Assembly (NCBI GenBank): GCA_900100475.1
Contig: FMTU01000009.1
Coordinates: 1-64,000 of the forward strand
DNA: 64,000 bases
DNA from: Sphingobium faniae
GTDB taxonomy: Bacteria > Pseudomonadota > Alphaproteobacteria > Sphingomonadales > Sphingomonadaceae
Direction: 5' to 3'
Shown: positions 38,268 through 48,074 of the stretch, one piece after another
Position numbering within the stretch: the first letter of the stretch is position 1
Layout: every line of letters starts with the position of its first letter
Program-made: the position numbers and the translations under genes
The notes under the pieces: model-generated
The model's database searches: none
What the model saw: only the letters and a program-made list of their open reading frames with translations
Told to the model about the DNA's origin: nothing

Positions 38268-38338
38268 GGCCTGTCTGGTCTGGAAGGTCGTCCGGGAAAT
38301 CCGGGCGCGCATAACATGGGAAAGGGCGCTTGGGTAGC

Positions 38339-39433
38339 ATGATGCTTGCAATCGGATTGATGTCGGGCACGTCGCGGGACGGGATCGACGCGGCGCTGAT
38401 CGAGACGGACGGCGAAGGCGCGGTGCGGCCGGTCGCCTTTCATGCCATGCCCTATGGCGAAGGGTTCCGGCTGCGGCTGGCGGAGGCTTGCCAGCGGGCG
38501 ATGGCGATGAATGCGCCGGGGTTCGAGCCGCTGATCCGGTCGGTCGAGGCGGAACTGACCGAATTGCATGTGGAGGCGGTGGCGGACCTGCTGGGACGCA
38601 GCGGGCATGTGGCGGGCGATATCGGGGTGATCGGCTTTCACGGGCATACGGTCGCGCATCGGCCCGACCGGCGCTGGACCTGGCAGATCGGAGATGGCGC
38701 GGCGCTGGCCGGGGCGTTCGGCATCGACGTGGTGGCGGATTTGCGGAGCGCGGATGTCAAGGCGGGCGGACAGGGCGCGCCGCTGCTGCCGGTCTATCAT
38801 CGCGCGCTCGCGCATGAGCTGGCGAAGCCGGTGGCGGTGCTGAACCTTGGCGGCGTCGCCAACATCACCGCCATCGGAGCCGATGGGGAACTGGCCGCCT
38901 TCGACACCGGCATGGCGAGCGGCCTCATCGACAACTGGATGCAGAGCCACGGCGCGGGCGGCTTCGACAAAGGCGGCGCGACAGCGGCGAAAGGGCGAGT
39001 GGACGAACGGCGGCTAGCGCAGATGCTGGCCGATCCATGGTTCGCCGCGCCGCCGCCCAAGAGCATCGACCGGGAAGCCTTCTCCATCGAGGCGGTTCGC
39101 GGGCTGGAACTGGAGGATGGAGCGGCGACGCTGACGGCTTTTTCCGCCGCCGCCGTGGCGCGGGGCGTTCAGCATCTGGGGGTGCGGCCGGAACGCATCT
39201 ATGTGGCGGGCGGCGGGCGGCATAATGCCACGCTGATGGCGATGCTGGCGCAGCGGACAGGCGCCGACGTGCGCGCCGTGGACGAACTGGGATGGGATGG
39301 CGACGCGCTGGAGGCGCAGGGCTTTGCCTATATGGCGGTGCGGTCGGTCAAGGGGCTGGCGATCAGCTTCCCCGGCACCACCGGCGCGCCCGAACCGATG
39401 ACGGGCGGGCTGTTGTTCCGCCCCGCCGGTTGA
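38339..39433 (+). CDS. anmK: Anhydro-N-acetylmuramic acid kinase
   Basis: AnmK phosphorylates and opens 1,6-anhydroMurNAc released in cell-wall recycling, yielding MurNAc-6-phosphate. The 364-residue protein has the start motif [17 protein letters not shown] and a central [11 protein letters not shown] with the nucleotide-binding [10 protein letters not shown] that follows. [12 protein letters not shown] near residue 100 is also typical. Two adjacent ATGs (38339, 38342) are possible. It is divergent from tyrS with a 71-base gap. Confidence 0.96.
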   Translation: MMLAIGLMSGTSRDGIDAALIETDGEGAVRPVAFHAMPYGEGFRLRLAEACQRAMAMNAPGFEPLIRSVEAELTELHVEAVADLLGRSGHVAGDIGVIGFHGHTVAHRPDRRWTWQIGDGAALAGAFGIDVVADLRSADVKAGGQGAPLLPVYHRALAHELAKPVAVLNLGGVANITAIGADGELAAFDTGMASGLIDNWMQSHGAGGFDKGGATAAKGRVDERRLAQMLADPWFAAPPPKSIDREAFSIEAVRGLELEDGAATLTAFSAAAVARGVQHLGVRPERIYVAGGGRHNATLMAMLAQRTGADVRAVDELGWDGDALEAQGFAYMAVRSVKGLAISFPGTTGAPEPMTGGLLFRPAG

Positions 39434-39491
39434 AGCGGAAATCCGGCGCGGCGGTGGCCCTATCCCCGGATCACCACTCGCCGCGTCCCGC

Positions 39492-41420
39492 TCAGATTTC
39501 CACCTGACTCCCCAACTCGACCACCCGATTGGTGGGCAATCGGAAGAATTCCATCGCGCTTTCCGCGTTCCGCAGCATCCACGCGAAGATTTTCTCCCGC
39601 CACAGCGGCATTCCCGGCTTGGACGAAGGCAGCAGCGTCTGCCGCGCCAGGAAGAAACTGGTGTCCATCATCTTGAACGCCTGCCCGCAGCCGGTCACAT
39701 TCTTGAGCGCGGCGGGCACATCCGGTTCCTGCATGAAGCCATATTGCAGCACCAGCCGGAAGAAGCCCCGGCCCAGATCCTCCAGCTTGCACCGGCCGTC
39801 ATCCTCGACCACCGGCACGTCCTTGATCTTGACCGTCAGCAGGATGACCCGTTCATGCAGCACCTTGTTGTGCTTGAGGTTGTGAAGCAGCGCGTGGGGC
39901 ACGCCATCGGGCGTGGAGGTCATGAACACCGCCGTCCCCGGCACCCGCACCGCGCTGTTGGCCGCCGATGCGACGAACACCGGAATGGGCATGGCGGCTT
40001 CCCGCAGCCGGTCCTGCATCAGCTTGCGCCCACGCGACCATGTGGTGAGCAGCGTGAAGACCACGAACCCGATCAGCAGCGGGAACCAGCCGCCGTCCGG
40101 CACCTTGGTCAGGTTCGCCGCCAGATAGGCGCCGTCCACCACGAAGAACACCGCCAGCAGCGGCGCGGCATAATACCAGCGCCAATGCCACAGCCGGTAA
40201 AGCACCACGGTCAGCAGCAGATTGTCGATGAACATCGCGCCCGTCACCGCGATGCCATAGGCCGCGGTGAGGTTGGAGGAGGTCTGGAACACCAGCACCA
40301 GCAGGATGACCATCGTCATCAGCCCCCAGTTGACGAGGGGGATATAGATCTGCCCCGCCGTGGAAGCGCTGGTATGCGCGATCCGCAGGCGCGGCATGAA
40401 GCCGAGCTGGATCGCCTGTTGCGTCACGGAAAAAGCGCCGGAAATCACCGCCTGGCTGGCGATGATCGCCGCCATGGTGGCCAGCCCCACCAGCGGCAGT
40501 TGCGCCCATGACGGCGCGAGGTGGTAGAAGGGGCTGTGCAACGCCGCCGCGCCTTCCCGGAACAGCAGCGCGCCCTGCCCCATATAGTTCAGCATCAGCG
40601 CGGGCAGCACGAAGGCCAGCCACGACACCCGGATCGGGCTGCGTCCGAAATGCCCCATATCGGCATAGAGCGCCTCCGCGCCCGTCACCGCCAGAACCAC
40701 CGCTCCCAGCGCCAGAAAGGCGGGCAGGGGATCGGTCACGAAAAACATGAACGCCCAATAGGGATTGAGCGCAAAAATGATCCCCGGCGTCTGGATGATG
40801 CTGATGACGCCCAATGTCGCGATCGTCAGGAAATAGAACAGCATGATCGGACCGAACAATGACGCGACCCGATTGGTCCCCCACCCCTGAATCCAGAACA
40901 GGCCCAGCAGGATGATCACCGCCACGGGCAGGATCGCCGGGCCGAATGCCGGATTATAAACCGCCAGCCCTTCCACCGCCGACAGCACGGACACGGCGGG
41001 CGTAATCATCGAATCGCCATAGAACAGCGCGGTCGCGAACACGCCCAGCAGGATGATGCCGCCCGACCAGCGCGGCGTCTTGGTCTGCCCGTTGATCAGC
41101 GCCAGCAGCGCCAGGCTGCCGCCCTCGCCCTTGTTGTCGGCCCGCATGATGATCGAGACATATTTGAGCGTCACGACCAGCATCATCGACCAGAACATCA
41201 GGCTGATGACGCCCAATATATGATCGGGATCGAGATCGAGGTGGTGGTGCCCCGCGAAGGTTTCGCGGAAGGCGTAAAGCGGGCTGGTGCCGATGTCGCC
41301 AAAGACGATGCCGATGGCGCCGACCACCAGTTTGGCGGTCGCCTTCTGCCGGACATGACCGTGGCCACGTTCTTCTTCATCCGCTGCAATGGCCGTGCCC
41401 TTGCCCGTCTGTTCAGCCAT
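39492..41420 (-). CDS. kup: Kup family potassium uptake protein
   Basis: Kup is a K+/H+ symporter for potassium uptake. This 642-residue protein has the signature [11 protein letters not shown] near residue 41, followed by twelve transmembrane segments (up to about residue 440) and a soluble C-terminal tail. Kup proteins are 620-650 residues, so it is complete. It is the first gene on this strand before the ccm cluster region, but a 113-base gap and opposite context argue against coupling. Confidence 0.95.
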   Translation of the reverse strand: MAEQTGKGTAIAADEEERGHGHVRQKATAKLVVGAIGIVFGDIGTSPLYAFRETFAGHHHLDLDPDHILGVISLMFWSMMLVVTLKYVSIIMRADNKGEGGSLALLALINGQTKTPRWSGGIILLGVFATALFYGDSMITPAVSVLSAVEGLAVYNPAFGPAILPVAVIILLGLFWIQGWGTNRVASLFGPIMLFYFLTIATLGVISIIQTPGIIFALNPYWAFMFFVTDPLPAFLALGAVVLAVTGAEALYADMGHFGRSPIRVSWLAFVLPALMLNYMGQGALLFREGAAALHSPFYHLAPSWAQLPLVGLATMAAIIASQAVISGAFSVTQQAIQLGFMPRLRIAHTSASTAGQIYIPLVNWGLMTMVILLVLVFQTSSNLTAAYGIAVTGAMFIDNLLLTVVLYRLWHWRWYYAAPLLAVFFVVDGAYLAANLTKVPDGGWFPLLIGFVVFTLLTTWSRGRKLMQDRLREAAMPIPVFVASAANSAVRVPGTAVFMTSTPDGVPHALLHNLKHNKVLHERVILLTVKIKDVPVVEDDGRCKLEDLGRGFFRLVLQYGFMQEPDVPAALKNVTGCGQAFKMMDTSFFLARQTLLPSSKPGMPLWREKIFAWMLRNAESAMEFFRLPTNRVVELGSQVEI

Positions 41421-41532
41421 GAAGGAAACGCCGAATGATCATGCTTTTCGACACCTGTGCAAGGGGCGAAGCTCTTCTGCCCTGCAAACGGCTGTGGCCC
41501 CTATCATGCCTCTTTCAGCCGCGCAATGCGGC

Positions 41533-42192
41533 TCAGTCCGGCTGCTCCTGTTCGGGCCGGGGGCCGTCCGATGCCAGCAGGGCGTCGATACGCTCGATAT
41601 TGGCCTTCAGTTCCGTCTTGAGCTTGCTGCCTTCGGGTAGCGTCTGTTCGAGGGGAACCCAAAGCTGCCGCGCGGGCTGCAACTGGCCGCTTCGGGCCAA
41701 AGCAAGGCCAAAGAAGAAGCGCGGCGCGATGGCCTTCTCGTCAAGGGCCATGGCGCGGCGATAGGCGAATTCCGCACCCGGCGACACCACGCCGTCGGCA
41801 TGGGTGACCAGCGCGTTGCCAAGACCCAGCCACAGATTGGGATCGTCCGGCGTCTCGCGCAGGCCGGACAGCAGGACATTGGCCGCTTCCTTGCTCTTGC
41901 CCTGACGGCCCAGCCCATCGGACATCAGCAGCCATTGACCCGCCGGGCCATAGCGTTCGCCCAAAGCCCGCCGCTGTTCGGCCAGCCCCTCGTCAAAGGA
42001 ACCTGCCTGCGTCGCGGCCGCCTTGCGCGGTGCTCCGGCCAGACCCGGATTGCCTTGCCACGCATAGCCCGCCAGCCCGACCAGCAAGGCGGCGGCGGTG
42101 ATCTCCCGCGCCGTCCGGGGAATGGAAACCGCGTAGAACAGAACCACCAGCACCAGCAGCGCAAGGCTCGCGGCGATCACCCATCCCATCAT
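41533..42192 (-). CDS. ccmI: CcmI-like TPR protein of cytochrome c maturation
   Basis: The 219-residue product has two N-terminal transmembrane helices and a periplasmic TPR-like domain, matching CcmI, which holds apocytochrome c for haem ligation. The segment PDDPNLWLGLGNALV is a TPR repeat. It follows ccmH with a 4-base ATGA overlap, the arrangement expected when CcmH and CcmI are separate genes. A second ATG at 42189 is equally possible as the start. Confidence 0.85.
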   Translation of the reverse strand: MMGWVIAASLALLVLVVLFYAVSIPRTAREITAAALLVGLAGYAWQGNPGLAGAPRKAAATQAGSFDEGLAEQRRALGERYGPAGQWLLMSDGLGRQGKSKEAANVLLSGLRETPDDPNLWLGLGNALVTHADGVVSPGAEFAYRRAMALDEKAIAPRFFFGLALARSGQLQPARQLWVPLEQTLPEGSKLKTELKANIERIDALLASDGPRPEQEQPD

Positions 42193-42599
42193 GGCCGCTT
42201 GCCTTTCCTGATTCGCCCGCGCAGCAACAACAGCCCCAGCAACAGCAACACCACCGGCGCGCCCCAGAGCGGCCACAGGATCGGCGCGGCCGTCGGTTCA
42301 TAGCTGACCCAGTCGCCATAGCGTTCGATCAGCCAGGCGCGGATATGCTCCGGCTGCTCGCCCGCCATGATCCGCTGGCGGATTTCCGACCGCATGTCGC
42401 CTGCCATGCTGGCGTTGCTGTCGGCGATCGACTGGCTCTGGCAGGTGAGGCAGCGGATCGTCTCCATCAACGCCCGCGCCTTCTTCTCCAGCGCCGGATC
42501 GTCGATCTGCCGGTCCGCATAGGGCGCGGGCGGCAGCGCGGATTGCGCCAGCACCGGCGCGCTCGCCAGCATCAGCAGAAAGGCCAGCAGCGCCCTCAT
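42189..42599 (-). CDS. ccmH: Cytochrome c-type biogenesis protein CcmH
   Basis: CcmH is a membrane-anchored thioredox protein that keeps apocytochrome c reduced before haem attachment. The 136-residue protein has a signal peptide (1-18) and the redox motif IRCLTCQSQSIADS (CxxC near residue 47). A C-terminal transmembrane helix is followed by a cytoplasmic tail. This is the N-terminal (CcmH) part of the split form. It overlaps ccmG and ccmI by 4 bases each. Confidence 0.95.
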   Translation of the reverse strand: MRALLAFLLMLASAPVLAQSALPPAPYADRQIDDPALEKKARALMETIRCLTCQSQSIADSNASMAGDMRSEIRQRIMAGEQPEHIRAWLIERYGDWVSYEPTAAPILWPLWGAPVVLLLLGLLLLRGRIRKGKRP

Positions 42600-43123
42600 T
42601 GCGCGTTCCTCAATCGGTCGAGGATCATCGGCACGTCATCGGCGCGGATGTCGCCGATATGCTGATAGGCGATCCGCCCCTCCCCATCTATCACGAACGT
42701 CTCTGGCACACCGGACGATCCAAGCGCGATCTGCACGGCGCTGCGGGCGTCGAGGCCGATGCGGGCATAAGGATTGCCATAGCGGCCCAGAAAACGGTCC
42801 ACATCCGTCCGCGCATCGCGAATCGCGATGGCGTCGATCTCCACCCCTGCTTTCTGAAGCGCCATGAGTTGCGGCGCTTCCGCCGCGCAGGGCACGCACC
42901 AGCTTGCGAAGATGTTGAGCAGGCGCGGCTTGCCCGTCGCAAGTTGCGAGCTTGCCAGCGCGGGCCGGTCGCTCGCCGCCGGCGGAAGGGTGAAGTCAGG
43001 CAGGGGCTTGCCCACCATCTTGGACGTGATGAGGCGATCGTCGGGCTTGAGCAGCCCGCTCGCGAACAGACCGAAAAAGCCGAGGAAAAGGACCAGCGGC
43101 AGCCAGATCAGCATCTTCCTCAT
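42596..43123 (-). CDS. ccmG: CcmG/DsbE thiol-disulfide interchange protein
   Basis: CcmG is a periplasmic thioredoxin that reduces CcmH and apocytochrome c. The 175-residue protein has a signal anchor (1-25) and the active-site motif WCVPCAAEAP (near residue 75). GVPETFVIDGEGRI near 140 is the conserved cis-Pro loop region. ATG at 43123 overlaps the ccmF stop by 4 bases, which favours it over an upstream start at 43156. Confidence 0.95.
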   Translation of the reverse strand: MRKMLIWLPLVLFLGFFGLFASGLLKPDDRLITSKMVGKPLPDFTLPPAASDRPALASSQLATGKPRLLNIFASWCVPCAAEAPQLMALQKAGVEIDAIAIRDARTDVDRFLGRYGNPYARIGLDARSAVQIALGSSGVPETFVIDGEGRIAYQHIGDIRADDVPMILDRLRNAQ

Positions 43124-45048
43124 GCCGCCGCCCTCGCTCGCCATTTCAGCAGCCATCCGCGCCGCTCACGCCCGATCAGCGCCAGCACGCCGCCCAGCGC
43201 GATCATGATGCCGCCCAGCCAGATGAAGGTCACGAACGGTTTCCACCAGATGCGGATCTGCCAGCGGCCATCGTCGGTTTCCTGCCCCAGCACGACATAA
43301 AGCTGCCCGTTCCAGCGCGTCATCAGCGCCGCTTCGGTCGTGGTCGTCGGCGGAGAGGCGAAGAAGCGCGATTGCGGATGGATCGCGATCGCCTTGCCGC
43401 CGCCCCGGCTCGCGGTCATGTCCGCCTGCAACGCCGTCCAGTTGTCGCCCGCAATCGGCATGATCTTGTCGAAATATAGGGTCCAGTCCGCTGTTTCGAT
43501 GGTGTCGCCGGGCCGCGCGGCGACCAGTTTCTCCACCGTGAAAGCGGAATCGGACGCCATGCCGCCCAGACTCACCGCGCAGCCCAGATGAGCGATCACC
43601 ATGCCCCATGTGAACAGCGGCGTGCGGCGCAGGTTACGCTTCCACAGCGGCGCGAGGCTGCCCACACCCACGCCGATAGCGACCACAAGGCCCAGCAGCG
43701 GCAATATTCCGATCCGCCCCCATGCCAGCGCCACGACCAGCGCCAATGTCACCAGCGCCACGATCCCCGGCACCAGCATCCGCCCCGCGACCAGGCCGAA
43801 GCGGTCCCGCCGCCAGCGCGTCAGCGGCCCCGCCGCCATGGCGATCAGCAGCAGCAAGGCGATCGGTCCCGCGATCCGGTCGAAATAGGGCGCGCCCACC
43901 GAAACCTTGAGCCCAAACGCTTCGGTCAGCAGCGGATAGAGCGTCCCGATCAACACCAGCCCCAATATGACCGACAGCAGCAGGTTGTTGACGACCAGCA
44001 TCGTTTCCCGGCTCACCAGTTCGAAAGGCGCGCCTTCCCGCACCGCGCCGATCCGCCAGCCGAACAGCGCGAACGCCCCGCCGATATAGATCGCCAGCAA
44101 CGCCAGGATGAAACTGCCGCGCTCAGGATCGACGGCGAAGGCGTGAACGCTTGTCAAAATGCCCGACCGGACGAGGAAAGTGCCGACCATCGACATGGAA
44201 AAGGCGATCACGGCCAGCATCACCGTCCATGCCCGCAAGGCGTCCCGCGTGGCCAGCACCGTCACGCTATGCAGCAGCGCGGTCGCGGCCAGCCAAGGCA
44301 TCAGCGAAGCATTCTCCACCGGGTCCCAGAACCACCAGCCGCCCCAGCCCAGTTCATAATAGGCCCAATAGCTGCCCGCCACGATTCCCAGCGTCAGCAT
44401 CACCCACGCCGCCAGCACCCAGGGCCGCATCGCGCGGGCAAAGGCCGCATCCACCTGCCGCGTCAGCAAGGCGCCCACGGCAAAGGAAAAGGCCACCGAC
44501 AGCCCCACATAGCCCAGATAAAGCGTCGGCGGGTGGAAGGCGAGGCCGGGGTCCTGCAACAACGGGTTCAGCCCCTGCCCGTCGGGCGGCGGCGGATCAA
44601 TCCGGGCGAAGGGATTGGAGGAAAAGAGCAGGAACACATAAAAGCCAAGGCTGATCGCGGCCTGCGCGCCCAGCGTCGCCATATGGGTTTCGCGCTTCAA
44701 CGCCCGCTCGAACAGGGCCACCGCGCTCCCGGCGAGGCCCATCACCGTCACCCACAGCAGCATCGACCCTTCGTGATTGCCCCATGTGCCGGCGAATTTA
44801 TAGAGCCACGGCTTCATCGAATGGCTGTTGGTGACGACCAGCATCACCGACATGTCCGACCGCAGGAAAAGCAGGATCAGCAGCAGGAACGCCAGCCCCG
44901 TCAGCACGCCCTGCGACACCGCGACGGACCGCACCGCGCCCAGCAATTCGCTTTTGCTTCCCGCCAGCCCCAGCGTAACGAGCGCCAGTTGCAGCAGGGC
45001 AAGCGCCCCGGCCAGCCAGAGCGCGGCCAAGCCCGCTTCCGCGATCAT
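43120..45048 (-). CDS. ccmF: Haem lyase CcmF
   Basis: CcmF is the large membrane protein that ligates haem to apocytochrome c. The 642-residue product has about 14 transmembrane segments and the WWD signature WGGWWFWDPVENASLMP near residue 235, which handles haem. Later periplasmic histidines (e.g. in NHEGSMLLW near residue 92) fit the haem-binding sites. Length is usual. It lies between ccmE and ccmG with 4-base overlaps at both ends. Confidence 0.97.
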   Translation of the reverse strand: MIAEAGLAALWLAGALALLQLALVTLGLAGSKSELLGAVRSVAVSQGVLTGLAFLLLILLFLRSDMSVMLVVTNSHSMKPWLYKFAGTWGNHEGSMLLWVTVMGLAGSAVALFERALKRETHMATLGAQAAISLGFYVFLLFSSNPFARIDPPPPDGQGLNPLLQDPGLAFHPPTLYLGYVGLSVAFSFAVGALLTRQVDAAFARAMRPWVLAAWVMLTLGIVAGSYWAYYELGWGGWWFWDPVENASLMPWLAATALLHSVTVLATRDALRAWTVMLAVIAFSMSMVGTFLVRSGILTSVHAFAVDPERGSFILALLAIYIGGAFALFGWRIGAVREGAPFELVSRETMLVVNNLLLSVILGLVLIGTLYPLLTEAFGLKVSVGAPYFDRIAGPIALLLLIAMAAGPLTRWRRDRFGLVAGRMLVPGIVALVTLALVVALAWGRIGILPLLGLVVAIGVGVGSLAPLWKRNLRRTPLFTWGMVIAHLGCAVSLGGMASDSAFTVEKLVAARPGDTIETADWTLYFDKIMPIAGDNWTALQADMTASRGGGKAIAIHPQSRFFASPPTTTTEAALMTRWNGQLYVVLGQETDDGRWQIRIWWKPFVTFIWLGGIMIALGGVLALIGRERRGWLLKWRARAAA

Positions 45049-45491
45049 GGTTGCGCCCTCATCTCGTGGGTCGTCTCATTATATTGCATCCCCTCCAGCT
45101 CGCGCGGCATATAGCGTTCGTCATGCTTGGCGAGCAGGTTGGTGGCGACAAAAGTGCCCTTCGCGTCGAAAGCGCCCTCCGCGACGACGCCCGATCCTTC
45201 GCGGAACAGGTCCGGCGCGATGCCGCTGAACTGCGCGGGCACGGTCGCCTTGCCGTCCGACACGTCGAAATGGATGGTGACGCCGTCGGCACCGCGCTTC
45301 AGGCTGCCGCCGACGACCATGCCGCCCAGCCGGATCGCCTTGCCCGGTTCGACGCCCTTGGTCTTCACGTCGTTGGGCGCGTAGAAATAGGCCGCCTCGT
45401 CCCTGAGCGCCGACGCCGCCAGCAGGCCCGCGCCGATCAGCGCCGCCAGCGCCACCAGCGCCAGGATCAACCGTTGATGCTTCGCCTTCAT
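45045..45491 (-). CDS. ccmE: Haem chaperone CcmE
   Basis: CcmE carries haem covalently to CcmF. The 148-residue protein has an N-terminal membrane anchor and a beta-barrel domain. The haem-binding motif is HxxxY in LLAKHDERYMP (His near residue 122). The frame continues upstream to 45608 but the start at 45491 overlaps the ccmD stop as ATGA, the expected coupling. Confidence 0.96.
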   Translation of the reverse strand: MKAKHQRLILALVALAALIGAGLLAASALRDEAAYFYAPNDVKTKGVEPGKAIRLGGMVVGGSLKRGADGVTIHFDVSDGKATVPAQFSGIAPDLFREGSGVVAEGAFDAKGTFVATNLLAKHDERYMPRELEGMQYNETTHEMRAQP

Positions 45492-45616
45492 GTCCGCGTC
45501 CTGTCTTCCGCCCTGGCTTCGGCGGCCCGCATGGCGCGCCAGCTCAGGATGACGACCGCTGCGGTCGCGACAAAGGCAAGCACATAGGCCGCCGCCACGA
45601 AAGCCCATTGATTCAT
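45488..45616 (-). CDS. ccmD: CcmD, small haem exporter protein
   Basis: This 42-residue gene is too short for usual ORF cutoffs. It was found by reading back from the ccmE start: ATG at 45616, TGA at 45488-45490 overlapping the ccmE ATG by 4 bases. The product has a single transmembrane helix (FVAAAYVLAFVATAAVVIL) with basic residues after it, as CcmD does. CcmD joins CcmC and CcmE and releases holo-CcmE. Its position between ccmC and ccmE is canonical. Confidence 0.9.
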   Translation of the reverse strand: MNQWAFVAAAYVLAFVATAAVVILSWRAMRAAEARAEDRTRT

Positions 45617-45620
45617 CGCA

Positions 45621-46343
45621 TTATCCCCGCGCCAGGCGCTGCATCCGCGCCTCAATCCTGTTGCGCGCCAGCAGCGTCCGCATCCGCATCAGCACGATGG
45701 CGCCGAAAAGCAGGGTGAAACCCAGCACCGTCAGTCCCAGCGGCCAGAGCAGCGACCCGTCGATGCTCGACCCGCGCAAGGTGATGCTCGGCCCCTGGTG
45801 CAGGCTGTTCCACCACACCACGGAGCGATTGATGATCGGAATGTTGATCGCGCCGACCAGCCCGAAAATCGCCGTCACCGGACTGACGCCGCCCTGCCCC
45901 TGCCGCGCGCTGGCATTGGCGAGCGCGATATAGCCCAGATACAGGAACAGCAGAACCAGCATGGACGTCATCCGGCCATCCCATTCCCACCATGTCCCCC
46001 ATGTCGGCCGCCCCCATATCGACCCGGTGGCAAGGCAGATCGCGGTGAACAGCGCGCCCGGCGCGGCGATGGCGCGGCCTGCTATCGCCGCCAGCGGATG
46101 TTTCCACACCAGTTGCATGAGCGCGGCGATGGCGATTCCCGACCAGCCCGCCATGCCCAGCCAGGCGGCGGGCACGTGAATATAGAGTATGCGGACCGTT
46201 TCCCCTTGCAGATAATCCGCAGGCGTCAGGAAAAGGCCGCAGGCGCATCCCGCCAGCGTCAACAGCAGTCCCGGCCACAACAGCCAGCCTGTCAGGGGCC
46301 GAGCGATCTTCAGAAACCGGGCGGGATTGGCGAAACGATGCAT
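45621..46343 (-). CDS. ccmC: Haem exporter/transfer protein CcmC
   Basis: CcmC loads haem onto CcmE. The 240-residue protein has six transmembrane segments and the WWD signature in WGRPTWGTWWEWDGRMTS (near residue 110), with the flanking conserved histidines (HVPAAW near 56; LHQGPSI near 185). It heads the operon ccmC-D-E-F-G-H-I. ccmA and ccmB, the ABC part, are not in this window, which is a common split in alphaproteobacteria. Confidence 0.96.
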   Translation of the reverse strand: MHRFANPARFLKIARPLTGWLLWPGLLLTLAGCACGLFLTPADYLQGETVRILYIHVPAAWLGMAGWSGIAIAALMQLVWKHPLAAIAGRAIAAPGALFTAICLATGSIWGRPTWGTWWEWDGRMTSMLVLLFLYLGYIALANASARQGQGGVSPVTAIFGLVGAINIPIINRSVVWWNSLHQGPSITLRGSSIDGSLLWPLGLTVLGFTLLFGAIVLMRMRTLLARNRIEARMQRLARG

Positions 46344-46472
46344 CGGGACGTCTCTTTAGACGCGCCTTTCGCACAACGCCAGTAGGGGTTTTCCGGCATG
46401 GCGAACGCGCCCGGAAAAAGGAGCCAAGCTTTTTTATGTCAAACAGGCGACAAATGAAGCGGGAGTGACTAT

Positions 46473-47993
46473 ATGCGCGGCATCGGCGCCCCGACGGGGC
46501 GGACAGGATCGGCTATGGACCCGCTGACACCCATGTTGACTACACATCCGTTCGACGACGACAAACTGCGTGAGGAATGTGGGATTTTCGGCGTTTCCAA
46601 CGCTGAAACCGCTTCGGCCATCGTGGCGCTCGGCCTTCATGCCCTGCAACATCGCGGTCAGGAGGCCGCAGGCATCACCAGTTGGAACGGCCACGGCTTC
46701 CACACCCATCGCGCCATGGGCCATGTCGCGGGCAATTTCGACCGTGACGAAGTGATTCGCTCCCTGCCGGGCCATTATGCCTGCGGCCATGTGCGCTATT
46801 CGACGACCGGCGAAACCTCGCTCCGCAACGTCCAGCCACTTTATGCCGAACTCAATTCCGGCGGTTTCGCCATCGCCCATAATGGCAATATCTCCAACGC
46901 CATGAAGCTGCGCCGCGAACTGATCCGCCGCGGCTCCATCTTCCAGTCCACCTCCGACACCGAAGTCATCATCCATCTGGCCGCCACATCGACCTACCGG
47001 ACGCTGCTCGACAAATTCATCGACGCGCTGAAACAGGTGGAGGGCGCCTATTCCCTGATCGTCATGACGCCCGAAGGCATGATCGCCTGCCGCGATCCGC
47101 TGGGAATCCGGCCGCTGGTGATGGGCAAGCTGGGCGACGCCACCATATTCGCGTCCGAAACCGTGGCATTCGACGTGGTGGGCGCCGACTATATCCGCTC
47201 CATCGAGCCGGGCGAACTCGTCATCGTCACCCATGACGGCGAGGTGCGCAGCCACCGCCCGTTCGGCGAGACCCATCCGCGTCCCTGTATTTTCGAGCAT
47301 GTCTATTTCAGCCGTCCCGATTCGATCGTGGACGGCTCCAGCGTCTATTCGATCCGCAAGGCGATCGGCGCGCAACTCGCCATCGAAAATCCGGTCGACG
47401 CCGATCTGGTGATCCCGGTGCCCGACAGCGGCGTGCCGGCGGCCATCGGCTATGCCCAGCAGTCGGGCATCCCCTTCGAGCTTGGCATCATCCGCTCGCA
47501 CTATATCGGCCGCACCTTCATCCAGCCGGGTGACAAGGTCCGCCATCTGGGCGTCAAGCTGAAGCATAACGCCAATCGCGCCCTGATCGACGGCCAGAAG
47601 GTCGTCCTCATCGACGATTCCATCGTGCGCGGCACCACCAGCCTCAAGATCGTGCAGATGATGCGCGAAGCGGGCGCGGCGGAAGTGCATATGCGGATCG
47701 CCAGCCCGCCGACGCGGCATAGCTGCTTCTACGGCGTCGACACGCCCGAACGCTCCAAGCTGCTGGCACACCGCATGGATATAGAAGCGATGCGGGAATT
47801 CATCCACGCCGACAGCCTCTCCTTCGTATCCATAGACGGCCTCTACAAGGCGGTCGGCGAAGCGAAGCGGGCCGACATCCGCCCGCAATATTGCGACGCC
47901 TGCTTCACCGGCGACTATCCCACCACGCTTACCGATCAGGATGACGCGGTGGTCCAGAACCAGTTCGAAATGCTGGCCGAAAGAGTGGTCTGA
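46473..47993 (+). CDS. purF: Amidophosphoribosyltransferase
   Basis: PurF makes phosphoribosylamine from PRPP and glutamine, the first committed step of purine synthesis. The 506-residue protein has the N-terminal catalytic cysteine in EECGIFG at about residue 36, exposed by removal of a 35-residue propeptide. The glutamine amidotransferase domain includes GQEAAGI, and the PRPP-binding motif VVLIDDSIVRGTT is near residue 375. A GGGAG site at 46461-46465 supports the 46473 start. An SDR gene follows 81 bases later. Confidence 0.97.
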   Translation: MRGIGAPTGRTGSAMDPLTPMLTTHPFDDDKLREECGIFGVSNAETASAIVALGLHALQHRGQEAAGITSWNGHGFHTHRAMGHVAGNFDRDEVIRSLPGHYACGHVRYSTTGETSLRNVQPLYAELNSGGFAIAHNGNISNAMKLRRELIRRGSIFQSTSDTEVIIHLAATSTYRTLLDKFIDALKQVEGAYSLIVMTPEGMIACRDPLGIRPLVMGKLGDATIFASETVAFDVVGADYIRSIEPGELVIVTHDGEVRSHRPFGETHPRPCIFEHVYFSRPDSIVDGSSVYSIRKAIGAQLAIENPVDADLVIPVPDSGVPAAIGYAQQSGIPFELGIIRSHYIGRTFIQPGDKVRHLGVKLKHNANRALIDGQKVVLIDDSIVRGTTSLKIVQMMREAGAAEVHMRIASPPTRHSCFYGVDTPERSKLLAHRMDIEAMREFIHADSLSFVSIDGLYKAVGEAKRADIRPQYCDACFTGDYPTTLTDQDDAVVQNQFEMLAERVV

Positions 47994-48074
47994 CCCGTCG
48001 GGCCGCACTTCTTTCGCCATTCCTCCTGCCCTGACGCGCCTCGCCCCTGCGCGAGGACGATTGGATATCCCATC

